Shown one piece after another: positions 1-13,685 of a DNA stretch of 64,000 nucleotides. Position numbers and translations under genes: made by a program. Each line of letters starts with the position of its first letter. Positions within the stretch are counted from its first letter, which is position 1. The notes below the pieces were generated by a model. That model saw nothing but the letters and a program-made list of their open reading frames with translations, had not been told where the DNA came from and searched no databases. The stretch is taken from positions 1,178,001 through 1,242,000 of the forward strand of contig JBAMDO010000580.1 in the NCBI GenBank assembly GCA_037074765.1, written 5' to 3'. The DNA is from Mansonella perstans (taxonomy: Eukaryota; Nematoda; Chromadorea; Rhabditida; Onchocercidae).

Positions 1-22
1 TCCAATTGCTTGTTAATTTTAG

Positions 23-2542
23 GTACCTTTTTTCCAAGCTTCGGGCTCTGAGTTTGATGAATTATTTGTTGGACAAGGAGCGCGTCGCGTACGAGATCTT
101 TTTGGTAAGATAATTCAAAAAGTTTTTACTTGTGGTTAGAATTGCATATTTCTGGCCAATAAGAAAATGTGATCATATTTTCATGAATCGCACAAGTTTG
201 GAATCAGTTCTGTCTATATGTATCTTATATCTACCAGCAAATTTCGTCAAGAAATTAAATGAAATAATTACAGTGACAGTAATTTTGAAATTTATTTGTT
301 TTGCTTTAGCTCGTGCAAAGAAAAAAGCGCCTTGTATCATTTTCATAGACGAAATTGATTCGGTTGGTTCGAAACGAGTAGCCGATGCCATGCATCCTCA
401 TGCTAATCAGACAGTCAATCAGGTTTGTAATAGCATTTCACATAATGTTTGTGAAACGATGTCTATGTTAATACTTCTCTGCAAATGACAGCTTGCCAGA
501 TACACGAATTTTGTTGCTCAGAAGCTAGTATTATGTTTGGCACTCTTTTTTTAAATGATAACATCGAGATGGAAAAATATATATTTTTATTTAGTTGCTT
601 TCCGAAATGGATGGATTCAATACAAATGAAGGTGTTATCGTTATCGGAGCAACAAATCGACTAAAAGATTTAGATACAGCTCTTCTTCGTCCTGGTCGTT
701 TCGACGTTCAAGTTCAAGTTCCTTATCCTGACTTAGAAGGACGCAAAGAAATTATACAGTACGCCTTTTTCTGATTTTTTAAGATTCTTTTTTTTATTCT
801 TCATGCTTTTGAACATTATTTTTTCAGGTTATACTTAGGCAGAATATCAGTTAACGACGACGTAAATGAAGATGTACTGGCCAGAGGAACCACAGGATTT
901 ACTGGAGCTGAAATTGAAAATATGATAAATCAAGCAGCTCTTAAAGCAGCCGGGGATGGATTTATGAAGGTCACTATGGCACACATGGAGGAGGCAAAAG
1001 ATCGTGTTATGATGGGTGAGTTTTGTTGTTTTCTCTTAACAATTTTTTAGTAGCAATTTTTAGTAAACACTTTTCGATCAAGATAACGCATTTCCGATTG
1101 TTTAACATTAAACGATATATTTTGATTGCAATTTCTAAGGTCAAGCTTTTTAGGACCAGCACGAATTCGTGGTCGATTGCCTGATGAAGAAGCTAATCGC
1201 ATTACAGCTTTTCATGAAGCAGGCCATACCCTTGTCAGCATTTACACGAAACACGCAATTCCGGTTCATAAAGTGACAATTATACCAAGAGGTGGCTCAT
1301 TAGGACATGTTAGTTTTTAATTTTCTTCATATAAACTTCAATACTGAAATTACTGCTGTAGCATTATATAACCTCTTTTGTAGTAGAACATTTTAAAACA
1401 TTAACGTTGCAGAAACTCATGCATTTATCATTGTACTCGCTAAATAGATTTCTTTGTTATAGACATCCATGTTGCCGCAGAAGGACGAATATCACGTGAA
1501 TCGGGCTCAATTATTGGCGCAACTAGATACTTTAATGGGTGGGCGAGTAGCTGAAGAGCTTATCTTTGGCCCAGAAAAAGTAACTACTGGAGCCAGTGAT
1601 GACTTGAAAAAGGCAACAGATCTTGCAAAAAAATTGGTCAAGACTTTCGGGATGAGCGACAAGGTGGAATATAGTTTGTGATTTGGACCTGTCTCATTTG
1701 ATTTTATCCTTTTAATTTTCCATGTAAAGATTACGAATTTTTCTGAATGAGAACTGAAATGCGTGGAGCTCTTCAAATTTAATGACAAGTAAAAGCGGTC
1801 GGTGAATGGTTCTTACGATTTGACTTCTTTTGTTACCAAATTCAATGATGAATTTCCTACTGCAATTCTAAAAAATATCTTGGAGTCGTTTCAATTGAGT
1901 TGCTTTTTTGTTTTGGGAAATTCCTACTGGTCTAGTTTTTTTATTGCTTCAGGTAGGGTTGAGGATTGCAGACGATGAATCGGGATCGCTAATAGCTGAT
2001 AATCAGCTGAGCCCACCGTTATCAGAAATGATTGATAAAGAAATCAATCGCTTTTTGCAAGAATCTTACGAACGTGCGAAGGATATACTTATCAAACATA
2101 AGGTATGATTTGATATGCTTGCATTCGGAATGAATATTACTGATCTGGCTTACAGTTTGGTATGGTTCAATTTCTGAACGAATATTAGCCAATTTAAAAA
2201 TGTGAAGTTCCGAGGCAACGATGAATGAAATGGTCTTTATGATTACTGAAACTAAGCAAATGATTTCTTGTTAAAAAACGTTTTTCCTATTCCAGTTTTT
2301 TTTTACTTTTTCTGTTATAGAAAGAACATGAACTTTTGGCTACAACATTACTGGAACGTGAAACGTTAACAATAGAAGAGGTGAAAGAATTGCTTCAGAA
2401 TGGCAAGCTTGTTTCGCATGCCTCAGAAAAATTGGAAGAATCAAAAAATAGAAAATCATCCGTTCGATATATATATAAAAACCCGAGTTTAATTATAACG
2501 CCAATCGATGACACTATTCCAAAGGAGGAAAGACAGATTTAG
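23..2542 (+). CDS. YME1L: Mitochondrial i-AAA protease YME1L (3' part, 5' end outside window)
   Basis: ATP-dependent zinc metalloprotease of the mitochondrial inner membrane (FtsH/YME1 family), which degrades unassembled inner-membrane and intermembrane-space proteins. Exons read as 23-104, 310-422, 595-758, 828-1015, 1154-1308, 1463-1663, 1953-2102 and 2321-2542; phases agree and 424 residues are present. The piece starts just after where Walker A should lie ([19 protein letters not shown]). Then come Walker B (CIIFIDEID), the second region of homology ([19 protein letters not shown]), the zinc site HEAGH in exon 5 and the conserved [15 protein letters not shown] and [13 protein letters not shown] blocks. 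The C-terminal exon is acidic and lysine-rich and ends at TAG 2540-2542. The transmembrane segment, presequence and Walker A must lie upstream of base 1. The family call is firm; exact splice ends were read by eye. Confidence 0.95.
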
Positions 2543-5500
2543 CAGACAAATGCTGACGACAAATGATATTTATCAATCAATGGCAAACAGTTTCACTTCA
2601 ACTTTTAACCTATTTTATTCATGTTTTTTATGCTCTTACAAGCGCTCTCATTTCAGTTTTTACGTATTTCATTCACATTTTGCGAGTGATATTTTTAGGT
2701 ATTCTGTGCAAAAATATGTTTAAATTGTTCCTTCAGTTTCATTAGAGTTAATAATCAGATTCAGATAATTGGTATTGTTTAAACGCCCACTTATCCGTAA
2801 AGTCGATAGACAAGAAACAGGAAAGTGGGAAGGGTGATACGGAGTTTGTAAGTTACTTAACTTTATCTTTAATATTCATAATCTATGTCGTAAACATTTG
2901 TATATAGCTATCTGTTATTATCTTGATCTACTCTGTGTTTTTGTAAAGACATTTCTATTCGTTGATATATGCCTATATTCAAGCTAGAAAAAAATGACAA
3001 AATTTTCTATGTAATCTATATTTTGCTGAATTCTGTGATGCCATGAGTTTTGCATAGTTCTACATAGTTCGCTATGTAAAACTGCTTGTCGTTCCATTGC
3101 GTCCTACTTGCTGTTGCTATTTGCTCAGATGGTAGCCAAATTTTGGGGTTAAAAAAATTTTGTGTCATGAATGTTATTTTCATGAAGTTACAGATTAGAT
3201 TGTAACAGTGTGCAGTAGGAAAACGATGAAATAATATTTGTAGATGCAGCTGTGTTGAAGGTGTAATATTTCAATTAATTAATGAATTGAATTGCCCAAA
3301 GATTCCAGATACAGGAAACATTTTTATTTCCTGAAAAATTGTTCAGTTCTGATAGCTCATTGCTGAAATAAATGAGGGCTAACTTAAATAATTCACTTTG
3401 AATTTATTGAATGTTTCACTATAAGAATTGTTTCAAGCTATGACTTGAAGCGAACAGTTCGAAATGTCCAATATCTAAGAAACAATAAATAATAGAATAA
3501 CAGAAAGAGTGGCAAGCAACTCATGCAATTAGCAGAAATTTGTAGCGTTCACATTAGTGATTGCTTTCGGCCATTTCGACGCGCAAATAACACTACAGTA
3601 TTGTTAAAGTTGAGCCAAAAATATTAGTGTGACAATGTTCATTTTACAAAAAGTTTAAATTGAAGCTAAACATTTTTCTGATATTTGTTCTGAAGTAGGG
3701 ATCAAATTTGCTATATAATTTATATCCTATATAATTTCTTATGCATATGACTCAATTTTTATTTTATAATTGCAATAATTTGCCACAGCTTTACTTTTGG
3801 ATATACTCATGTTTGTTACAATGGATGGATTGATTACTTTTCATTCATTTGCAATCACTGTTCCAGAATTTGCCGGATTCAAAATTTGTTAATTCAAATT
3901 TATTCAAGTAGAAAATTTACAAAGCTTCATGTTGAAGAAAATTAATTCATGAGGATGCTAAGATGAAACTTTTACAAGTGATAAGAGTCGAGTTTTTCAA
4001 ATTGTAATACTAGAAAATGAAATCTGGAAAGGCTTAAGATCTAATGACCTGAAAAGAGATGAAAATTTTACAGGGTTACATTAAAAAACTGATGTGTTGA
4101 AGTTAAAAAATATATTGGTGTGCGCTTAATCCGTTGTACAATGTAATCTGAAGTGGAAAAAAGTACTGCAGTTTGATACTATGGGCAATAAGTTTTGCCA
4201 TATTTTAATGGAAGTTTAACATGAAGAGATAATATATACAATACATCAAGCTCTATCTCTCTCATAATTATTGTTCATCATTTTATCCAATAACATATCC
4301 AATTCTTTCCTGTACTATCCATAATTATTTTATTCTCAACTGGCTAACTTTTTTCAAATTTTGAACTAGTATTTATTCTATCTTAATATATATGGAAATA
4401 ATACTTAGTTTCATTTATTATTTATTCATTAAATTTATTTCTATCCTCTGTCCAACTTATATGTATATACTACATATTATTTCTTCAAAAAATTTGTCAA
4501 CTGCAACAAATGATTTAACAAATATGGTTAGAATGAAAAATAGCCTTGGAGATATTTCGTTCACTTATCGAAGACATCATTTCATTAGCATTTCAAAATT
4601 TCACATATGATAAATATTTGAATTTGTTGGAAAGGAATTAAAAATAATGGAAAGGAGATGGCAATGCTCAATGTATCGAGCATGTGTTTGTACAAGTGAC
4701 ATTCTGTTACTCTTCCTTTTTTTTTTTATTTTAAAAATTAAACTTTGAAGAAAAATTGCAAAAGTGTTTGCAATTTTAAAATTTCTGTCAATTCTTATTT
4801 ACATATATGTCATGTAATGGGTTAAAATATTTTTAATTCTAAAAAATAAATGGAAAAATATATTCGATATGAAGCACCAGAGTGCTGCTGCTGTTAGTGC
4901 CCGATAAATGTAAGTTGTTGGTTCATATAGCTTAATAACATTTCCCTAAATTGACTGCTAAATCAAATTCATAAAATGTTCAAATGATCGAATCTTACAA
5001 TTATTTGGTTAGAGTACTTTATAAAGCAAATTTTGATGCATATTTTTGGTACACTTTTTTTGGAACAAATTTATTAATCATAGTAATGGACAGGCTGATG
5101 GAATTTTAAAATAAATAAGTTGGAAATTTTTGGAAAACAATATGAAATTTGAGGAAGCATAAACAGCTAAGTACTACGGATTGTGCTTGCTATTGTTGTG
5201 CCTTGCAAGGTAAGTGGATGTTTCTAATGAACTAACCTGGCAATTGTCTCAAAAAAAAAATATGATGTGTTCCATGTGTCGTGTAGGAATAGAAAAAGGA
5301 TGAAATGGAATAAGGCAAGTCAGTGTGAATGTTTATGGCAGGCCTATGAGGTTTTATTGATCTTGGAAGTAGTGACGGAAGAGTGCTTATTGAAAGATAA
5401 AAGAGAAGGAGAAGGAGAAAGATAACCGAAGAGGAGGTAAAGGGTAAAGATCCGATCCTTTCTTTCATCTTTTCCTCTTATGTATTTCATTTTTCTCACC

Positions 5501-7020
5501 AAATTCGTCCCACATTAAAGTTTGATTTATGATAATTTCTAAAACTTTGATTATCGATGACAATTCATCCTACAACAAGCATTTTCAGAAAGTGCATGAT
5601 TACAAATTCAACATCATCGAAAATAATAATGCATCATGTTTTCTGCTATTTCAGGTTAGATTCATATATAATATATATGCGTAAGAAATTTAAATTAAGC
5701 AAATTATCCAATTGAAATCTTTCAAGATTTAAAAATTTTGCATTACATACGAATACTTATGCCTAATGAGGAATTTTGCACTCTTTGCCATTTTTAATGA
5801 TGAAAATGTTTTTTTTTTAGTTTTTGAAATTAGAATTAGCTAGATTAATGAGGAATTTTTTTATCTATGTGTCAAGATATTTAAGATTTAAATCATCTTA
5901 AATGAACGAACATCTTTAGTAGATTTTTTTTTACACTGTAAAAAATTAAGAATATCGTTCGATTGATAACTTAATAATTGAAAGTTCAAATGAGTGAAGA
6001 TGGACAAATGCAAGTAGACATGGAAATAAGCCTTCATATCACTCATATTATTACACATTATTGATATAAATTTTTATCCATATGTTGTTCAAATATCGAA
6101 ATTCTTTTCTGCTATCAAAATGTGCATTTTCATATCTGCTTTTTAATTCAATTTATTCATTTTTAATTTATTCATCTTATAAAGATGAATAAATTTGCTT
6201 GTCTATATTCCTTGGATAAAGTTAGGTAGTTATATTTATTTTGTATTCTTGATTCTATCAAGCCTAAATGGTCAGAATCTATTCTCTTTCTGTTCTCTTC
6301 CGTCAGTTCAATAAATAATCTCATATTAAAGGATCCTGTATAGTAATACAATTAAAACTGGATATCTGTAAGCATTTTGATTAATGATGGATAAGTGATA
6401 AGTTTATCACTTGTTCACTTATTCACTTTCAAAATTTCTGCCTACTTAATGTAGTTGATATTTGCTATTGTTGCGTAAAATTTTCATGTGATATTTCTGT
6501 AAATGAATCATAGCGCATAACTTTTGCGTATTTGTGTTTTGCGCATCGTATAGCGCTTGATAAATTCGTCACACTTTGTCTTATCATAACAAAGATTAAA
6601 GGAAAGTAAGCAAGTATTGAAAAGTATTACTAAGTAAGGATTGGAACTTTGTTTCAGCTTTTTTGTTTCTAAAATTTTTGTGGCAAAAATGTTCTTGATT
6701 TCGTGTTAGAAATGCAAAAGAAATGTTTAGTAAAGAAGCACAGCTATAATGGACTGAAATTAGTCAATTATAAGTAATTAATTTTGTCACAACAGAAGTC
6801 CTTCTATTAAACAAGTGAAATTACTCTTACAATGCGGGCTTTTATGTAATGAGAAGTAATGGCTTTTTTTGCTTATTTTAATACAAAAAAGTTGAACTTT
6901 TACTTTAAGAAAGCAACAAACTATAAGATTGAATTTGAAGTTTGAAAAAAAAGTGAAAATTCTGTAGGAGTGATGAAATTGCCCGCATATTAAGAATCCA
7001 CCGGCAATTTCCAATTGTAT
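2543..7020. other. Intergenic, AT-rich, no supported gene
   Basis: About 4.5 kb between YME1L and the STK32-like gene. Open frames here (for example 4392-4610 plus and 5232-5468 minus) are short, of low complexity, have no recognisable domain and lack convincing splice partners. I see no RNA gene or clear repeat family; only A/T runs. Confidence 0.6.
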
Positions 7021-10000
7021 ATGGGCGGTAGGTGCTCAAGGAGAGCACGAAATCCAGCGCATCCGAAGCCATCTGATTTCCTTATTATACGTTCCATTAG
7101 TGGAGGAGCATTCGGCAAGGTTTGTTTTTTTTCGGCACTATTTTTTTTTTTTTAGTTCATTAAGCGTTCCTCCTTTGGTTTCAAAATTATTTCAAAAATG
7201 ACTAGTCCTCAGGATATTGGAGATTTCTTGTTGGACTAATCATTACCAAATTTTGTCATTTTACCTTAGAATTTTCTCTCGGAAAATTGAACTTTGTGAG
7301 AATGTGTCATTTTTTTTTTTAATTTGAATCTTACAATGTATTGTTTCGAATAGTTTGAAGAGTTTTCAGGTATGCATTGCACAGTATCGTCGAACGAAAA
7401 AGTACCACATGTTTGAATGTATAAATAAAAGGTGCTGTGTTCAACAATTGATAGCTGACAGCATTTTACACGAACTGAATCTATTGGCACATCTGTCACA
7501 TCCGTTTATTGTTAATTTATGGTTTGCTTTTCAGGTGATTCATTGATTTTCTCACCTAAACTCAGAGACAAATCTTGCAATTCCTTTGGGCTTTTTGTTG
7601 AATCTTGCGCCGTAAATTTCATTATACGAGGAAATTCAATTTTTGCGCAAAACATGATCGATTAAATATAATTTAAATATAATTAGGAAGTTAAATTGAT
7701 TTAGAATTAAATTCTCGATTTGTATGCTTTTTTTATTTGCGTGTGCGTACTAATATAATTATTCGTTCAATAATTCCAATATTTATGTACTGGTCTGTTT
7801 AAAAAAGGTTATAATTGGTAGAAGGTATTACCAGTTGGCCTATGTTAGAAGGTATTACCAGCCTGCCTCCTTTTCTTTATATGATTAAATACCTATCTAA
7901 ATTTATTAAGATAAGTGTTTACGCAAAAATTGAGTTATCAAGCAATTAATTGTGCATTCCAGTTATTAATTATATGCTGTTACTTGCAAATGATTCTCAA
8001 ATGCCTCAAAAAGGTTTAAATATCTCAAACTCATTTTAAAAATTGATGTTCAAGGATGAGCGCCATATCTATATGGTGACTGATTTATTATTAGGTGGTA
8101 ATCTGAGATATCATTTAAATCAGCAAGGACGATTTGCCGAAGATCGGTAAGAATTGATTGTTTATAACCAAGCTATTTTTCTTTAATTTTCATGAATTTC
8201 CTTTTCAAAAAAAAAATCTTTTTTTCAGCGATTAAATTAATCGTTACATATGTGATAATCAAAATCAAATAATTATTGAAATAATGTTAATTGTTATTTT
8301 CTTAATCATCAGAAACAATGAAAATAGATTATTATCAATATAATGTTAATTGTTATTTTCTTAATCATCAGAAACAATGAAAAATAGATTATTATCAATA
8401 ATCTATTTTCACAGAAAAATTTTGTTCATCTGATATGATTATCTGATTATATAATGATCAGTTTTTGGAGCGACTGATAGATATTGCAGTTCGAAATTGT
8501 ATGTTTGTGAGATAGCATTGGCGCTGGATTATCTACACAGAGAAATGATTATACACAGAGATGTAAAACCGGAAAATATCTTGTTGGATGATGAAGGACA
8601 TGCACATCTCAGTGACTTTAATTTGGCCACGCGCCTTGCGCCTAATACTTATGCTACCTCATTTTCTGGTTAGTAAAAACTTTATCAGTTTGTTCATCGC
8701 TAATTTACAACTTCCATTTCTTCATATCGATGTGGTGTGAAAAATCTTATAATCGAACATCAAACGATCCTGTTATTTTTACTCATTCCATTTCATTTAT
8801 TACTTTTACTTGAAGACATGAACTGAATCATTGCTTTATACATTGCAGGTACACGGGCGTATATGGCGCCAGAAATTCTGCTTTGTTCTATAGGTTCTTT
8901 GGCTGGTTATGATTATCGTGTTGATTGGTATTCGCTCGGCATTTGTTTTTATGAAATGCTCATGGGACGAAGACCTTTCGAATACGCTGACCATTCATCT
9001 TCACGACAGGTTAACAAGCATCTTAACTGATACTGTTGAGAACTAAATAGTAAATCGAGAACTAAGCAATAAGCTCATATCAAAATCGAAATTTAAGAAT
9101 CCTTTGAAAAAGCTTTAAGCAGCTTTCGTTCTTCAATTAAAGTAGGTTTGCGAAACAAAAAATGTTTGAAATTCAAGTATAATCACTATTATGCATTTCA
9201 GTTGCTGTAAATTGCATTTCATTATAAATAATATTACTTTTATTATCATTGCTTCAAATTTTCACATCTTAACCGTAAATATCATTTTTCACTGTTGTTT
9301 CTGATGCTTAGTGCACACTGATCATAGTTTCAGGTGCTTTGTTTGATGAGCAGAAGTTTGATAGCTCTGCCGTCTCAGTGGCCTTCAGATTTAATTTCTT
9401 TCATTAGTTGTATGCTCAGGTATGAAGTTGGATCTCGAATTACTTCATTTACAGCATTCTCCCAGCATCGCTACATGGAGAGGATAAATATGAATGATGT
9501 TTTTGCCAGGTCCTTGAATATGAATTTTAAGTCACTTTGTCGAGGACTTTCTGTTGCTAGTTGCTTTTATTGTCTGTGTCTGATTTTAATTAAGATTTTA
9601 AAATTTCTATTGCTCATCTTTTTCAAAGCATTTTTTCTCACATATAATGAGTAAGAATTCTTTTTTTACAACAACTGAAAGATGACCAACTTAGGAAAAC
9701 GGCTCCGATTTTTATACCTCGTTTGGGTACATTGAACTGCGATCCGACTTATGAATTAGGAATGGGCATTCTTAATACCCTATCAACGAAACGCCATCGC
9801 TCTCGTATGGTTAACTCTAGGAAAGAGATCCAACAAAAAGTGAACGAATTTACCCAGGCATTTTTTTCATATAACCGGGAGTATCGATGTCGAATGAATG
9901 CAAAGGTAACGAGTAATTAAGCTGCCATAGATTTTCTGGATTGAAGTATGACAAGAATGTTTCGTCAAAATACGATTTCGAGTCTATCAGTCCTATCTCC

Positions 10001-10151
10001 AATCCTTAAAAAAAGATTTAATGCATACCTCAAAAGTATTCCATGAATTTATCACTCCTGTATTATTTTTAATTCTATCCTTTTTCAGAAAGAAAGAAAT
10101 CAGCTAAAAGCATCTTTAGCACAAATGATGCGAAATTCACGAGATGCATAA
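7021..10151 (+). CDS. STK32: STK32/YANK-family serine/threonine kinase, probably catalytically impaired
   Basis: Eight exons: 7021-7119, 7370-7534, 8055-8146, 8490-8668, 8849-9009, 9334-9509, 9695-9905, 10089-10151; phases agree, 381 residues. STK32 features are clear: [21 protein letters not shown], catalytic loop [11 protein letters not shown] (Asp about 143), SDFNLAT with DFN in place of DFG as is usual in STK32, APE, and the family tail [14 protein letters not shown]. The N-terminus MGGRCSRR suits myristoylation plus a nearby Cys (inference). Two key positions differ. In gap-free alignment with vertebrate STK32 the ATP-binding VAIK lysine is Glu (HMFECINK, about residue 49), and the first glycine of the P-loop is Ser (SGGAFGK). 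The alpha-C Glu and the HRD and DFN Asp are kept. Substrates of this family are poorly known. The ATG at 7021 gives the conserved start of the kinase fold. Confidence 0.9.
8281..8409. repeat. 59-bp tandem duplication ending in a perfect hairpin, inside STK32 intron 3
   Basis: The stretch starting ataatgttaattgtta at 8281 is repeated almost exactly from 8340 (period 59). The second copy runs into a palindrome: 8381-8393 pairs with 8397-8409, a 13-bp perfect stem with a 3-base loop. It lies between kinase exons 3 and 4 and does not touch coding sequence. Confidence 0.85.
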
Positions 10152-12597
10152 TGACCTCAAAGGAATATTTAGTATTCAACCAGTTTGGTTTTAATATGCC
10201 TCCTCGGGTTTTTATAGTTAAGAACTAAGAAGATGCTTAAGAATGCTCGTTTTATTCTATTTTCGGAAAACAATAACAATGAATTGTAGTAGCCAAAGAT
10301 GCTGCCTTTTTCACAGTGATGCAATTTATTTTGATATATCTCATATATTGCCATATTTGAACTCTGATGCTTCCCAATTTAACCTTTCGGCAATGGGTGA
10401 TGTTTGCATGCCTGAATAATGTCTCATACAAACACTTTTTAAAATAGGACAGCAACAAGACTTAGAAATACTAAAAGTTCAATCTACTTCTATCATGAAA
10501 AAAGCATTGTAAGGATTGGAAGAAAGATAGCAAACACTCAAAATATTATCATTTGAGCATATGTTTTTAGCCCAACAAAAAGGTCTAAATTTTTGAAGCC
10601 TTGTCATGCAACCTTTAAACAATAAATCTACATAAGTATGGAGAAGTTATTAATGACGAATAAAAGCATGCGAAAACACATTTAAGGTTATCTTTGGAAA
10701 TCAAAAACAACAAGCATTAAGTTGTATTAATTTATAAATAAAGGTTAAAAACTTTTCTACAAACTGGAATTCCAGAAAGTTTTATAAAGTGCAAATTAGC
10801 TTACCAGCAAATATTTTTGCAGTTCTACAGTCCGTAATTATTTTCGGACAGTTTCGACATTGCTATGGACCTTACCCGTTCAACGTACTCACAGCCCGAT
10901 TAGAAGTACCAGTTTATCAATCACTATTTCAAATTACTAGAAAGACAATATAATATATACAAATTATTCAATTTTTTTTTTCAAGTTGCCGCGAACAGAA
11001 GTTAAAAAAATAACACTACTACAATTAACGGCACTGTATTACAACCGAAGTCGCATATACCGCATATTCAATATTGTTTAGGGTTAGCAATTTTAAATGA
11101 TGAAAATGGAAATTGATTCTAAAGAATTAGTAGGGAAACCAAATTAGATATCTGTTTCTCAAGTATAGAAAACCCAATAATTGTAATTTGTTGAAATCTG
11201 CATGAAGTAGAAGAGATAATGGCTGAAACATACAGGAGGAAATCCCGCAGCACAAAAATAATCCTGAGGTATAGAAATGACGGGATTTTAAATTTATCAG
11301 TGATTTATCAGATAAGATTCACAAGGACTATGAGATCATTCATCTTTTTTTTTCTACTTGGGTACGACTACTTGGAGAAATTCATTGGTTGCTATTTCGG
11401 AATAAACTCATGATTTTTGCAATCGTTCAGGGATGACTGCTACTGATCATTAACACTAGCTGTATTAATTTTACAATTTGGAAGGAAGTACAAATTTGAC
11501 AGAATTACAACGGACAAATTCATATAACGGATAGCTATAAGAGGAAAAGTGACAAGTTATAAGTGTCCAATTCAAAGCGTTAAACAGAAACCCATCATCC
11601 TCCAATATTATTTTCGAACTTCTGAAAACTTACATGACAAATTATCTAATTTACAAAAGTTCAAAAGAAATTTTCATTGCGTTCAATAAGTTCAACGCCA
11701 GGATTCATGTCGAAGTTCATTTGGTAAAATAGCTTCATGCAAACTTGAAATGGAGGAAGGATGATGTCATTAAAATTTGATAATAATAAGCATGAATATA
11801 TCTGGATTTGATGCACTGAACATATCTGGAATTCTGTTGTCTTTCAGCTATGCTACTTATATAAATCAGAGTTAGAATCTTCATTGAAGGCATTCTGCAG
11901 CAAACATATTTCAGTTGTTCCTTCAAAATTCTATAATTTAGTTAAGGCGACCAACTTACTGTTATTCTAGTCACAGGAACATAATAAAATTAAGATAGAA
12001 CTGAATATAATTTTTTTTCCCATAAAAATTCTATTTCAGAGGATTAAAAGTGAAGCACTAGGGAAATTTTTACTCTATTTCGAGTTACATTTTGACTCTA
12101 AGTATTTTGGGACTTCTGAACAACAAGCATTAATTCAAAAAAGGCCGCAGAAGCATGATTTTTTAAATGCATGATTGTTAATTCATTTCAGGGAGATGAT
12201 AAGAGTTCATCAAAGTGTATCTGCTTCATAAGTTTCAAAATGCCTAAAAAGTAATGCAAGAAATAGTTTAACAGATTTTATTTGTTCCTCATAATTCGCC
12301 TATTTAAAATTTTGCATGAAATTGTTACCATCAATGAATACATATGACGTGATGTGCCCAACGTTTGAACTGAATAAAGACTGTGAAATTTGTGTTAAAA
12401 TTTTTGAAGGCAATGAAAATTTGCATTTGAACTTTCCACTTTCCCGGAATTTGTAAAATTTATTAACTAAAAATACTATGTTAATATTATGTATATCTAA
12501 GAACTTATCTGTTACTTTGTTTTCTTTAAAAAGCCCTCCCACAGCAATTACCATTGGAAAGACCATGAGTATCACTACCTCACTCCTCTGCCCACAG

Positions 12598-12755
12598 ATA
12601 CATAAGGTACATCATCATATACACATGTATAAAAATATATATTGACATCCACTACACCGTACACACATACACACACACACATATATACACACATACATCA
12701 CACACAGAGACACATATAGATACCCAGATAGCCACGCAGATATATATACACATAC
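12598..12755. repeat. CA/TA-rich microsatellite
   Basis: Imperfect run of ACACAC, ATATAC and CACATA elements, visible directly. The minus-strand open frame across it is an artefact of the simple sequence. Confidence 0.8.
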
Positions 12756-13053
12756 CCGCATGCAGAATCGCCTTACCTTGCATATGCCATGGAGGGGGTG
12801 GAGAGGTCTCACCCACGGGCAGAAAGAGTTGCCTTCATTCCCAATGGAGTACGAATCATTTGCTTGCCCAACGTTGTAGTATCATATATCCTACCTACCC
12901 AACAACATCTTTTGCCGCTTCCTTAGCTTCGAATTACATTCGTATTTTCCGTGAATAAAAATAAAAATGTACCTACTTGTTGTAGTGTGATAATAAGAAT
13001 CACCTGTATCTATCTATAGTTTACTCAGATTAAAAGTGAAAAGGTTAGTTAGA

Positions 13054-13086
13054 ACGTCATATTGACGTCATATTTACGTCATATTT
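13054..13086. repeat. Three 11-bp repeats holding a perfect CRE palindrome
   Basis: The unit ACGTCATATT(T/G) occurs at 13054, 13065 and 13076. The first junction makes the full CRE consensus TGACGTCA at 13063-13070. The 11-bp spacing is close to one helical turn. It lies about 600 bp upstream of the Myb/SANT-like start codon, so a role as a CREB/ATF-type element is possible but untested. Confidence 0.55.
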
Positions 13087-13247
13087 AAATTTTTGCCCAT
13101 ATATAGATTCTATCGACGAATCCCGATATTTTGGCAAATTTACGAATCCACAAGAAGGATTATCATATTTAAATTTTTGCCCATATATAGATTCTATCGA
13201 CGAATCACGGTATTTTGGCAAATTTACGAATCCACAAGAAGGATTAT
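13080..13247. repeat. 84-bp direct tandem duplication, two copies
   Basis: The 84-bp block starting ATATTTAAATTTTTGCCCAT at 13081 recurs at 13165, differing at only a couple of bases in the copies. Because 84 is divisible by three, open frames run through both copies on both strands; I do not regard these as genes. Confidence 0.9.
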
Positions 13248-13685
13248 GATTAAAATCATCCAAGAAACAACATTTGACCTGTTCCATTTAGGACAACAAA
13301 ATTGATTGTATTGCATTGATATTCAAGCCAGAATTGATATTTGATTGTGAAGACATGAAATAATATAGGCCCGGTTTCGACTATTACTCTTTTAGTACAA
13401 ACGAAAAATCTGTAATCTATATGGACTCACGATTACTGATGCATGAACTTCTCACCCTGCCTATAATCTATGAGAGCAGATATTGAAGTTTTATCGAAAT
13501 GCGCAATTGTCTTTCCTTACCAGCTGAAAAGCTGTTAGCAGCAGGAAGTTAAACATCTACCGTATTATAGATTCGGTGAATACTACAACGATAATTACAA
13601 GAGATTGAGTGATTTCAGATATGATCACGTTTGTTTTCAGATTTTCAATGATTTAATTAAAGCCATCATTCTAAGGGATGAAGGG

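Larger units (their letters stand above)
10152..13604. other. Intergenic, no supported gene
   Basis: About 3.4 kb between the STK32-like gene and the Myb/SANT-like gene. It holds a CA/TA-rich microsatellite near 12.6-12.75 kb and short tandem repeats at 13.05-13.25 kb, listed separately. Small open frames in both strands look random in composition. Confidence 0.6.

Noticed and set aside
173..391. Minus-strand frame at the YME1L exon
   Set aside because: It is the shadow of the coding exon at 310-422 and of AT-rich intron; no domain.
4392..4610. Hydrophobic plus-strand frame
   Set aside because: Tyr/Ile/Phe-rich composition expected by chance in AT-rich DNA; no splice partners.
12615..12812. 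Cys/Val/Tyr-rich minus-strand frame
   Set aside because: Lies on a CA/TA microsatellite.
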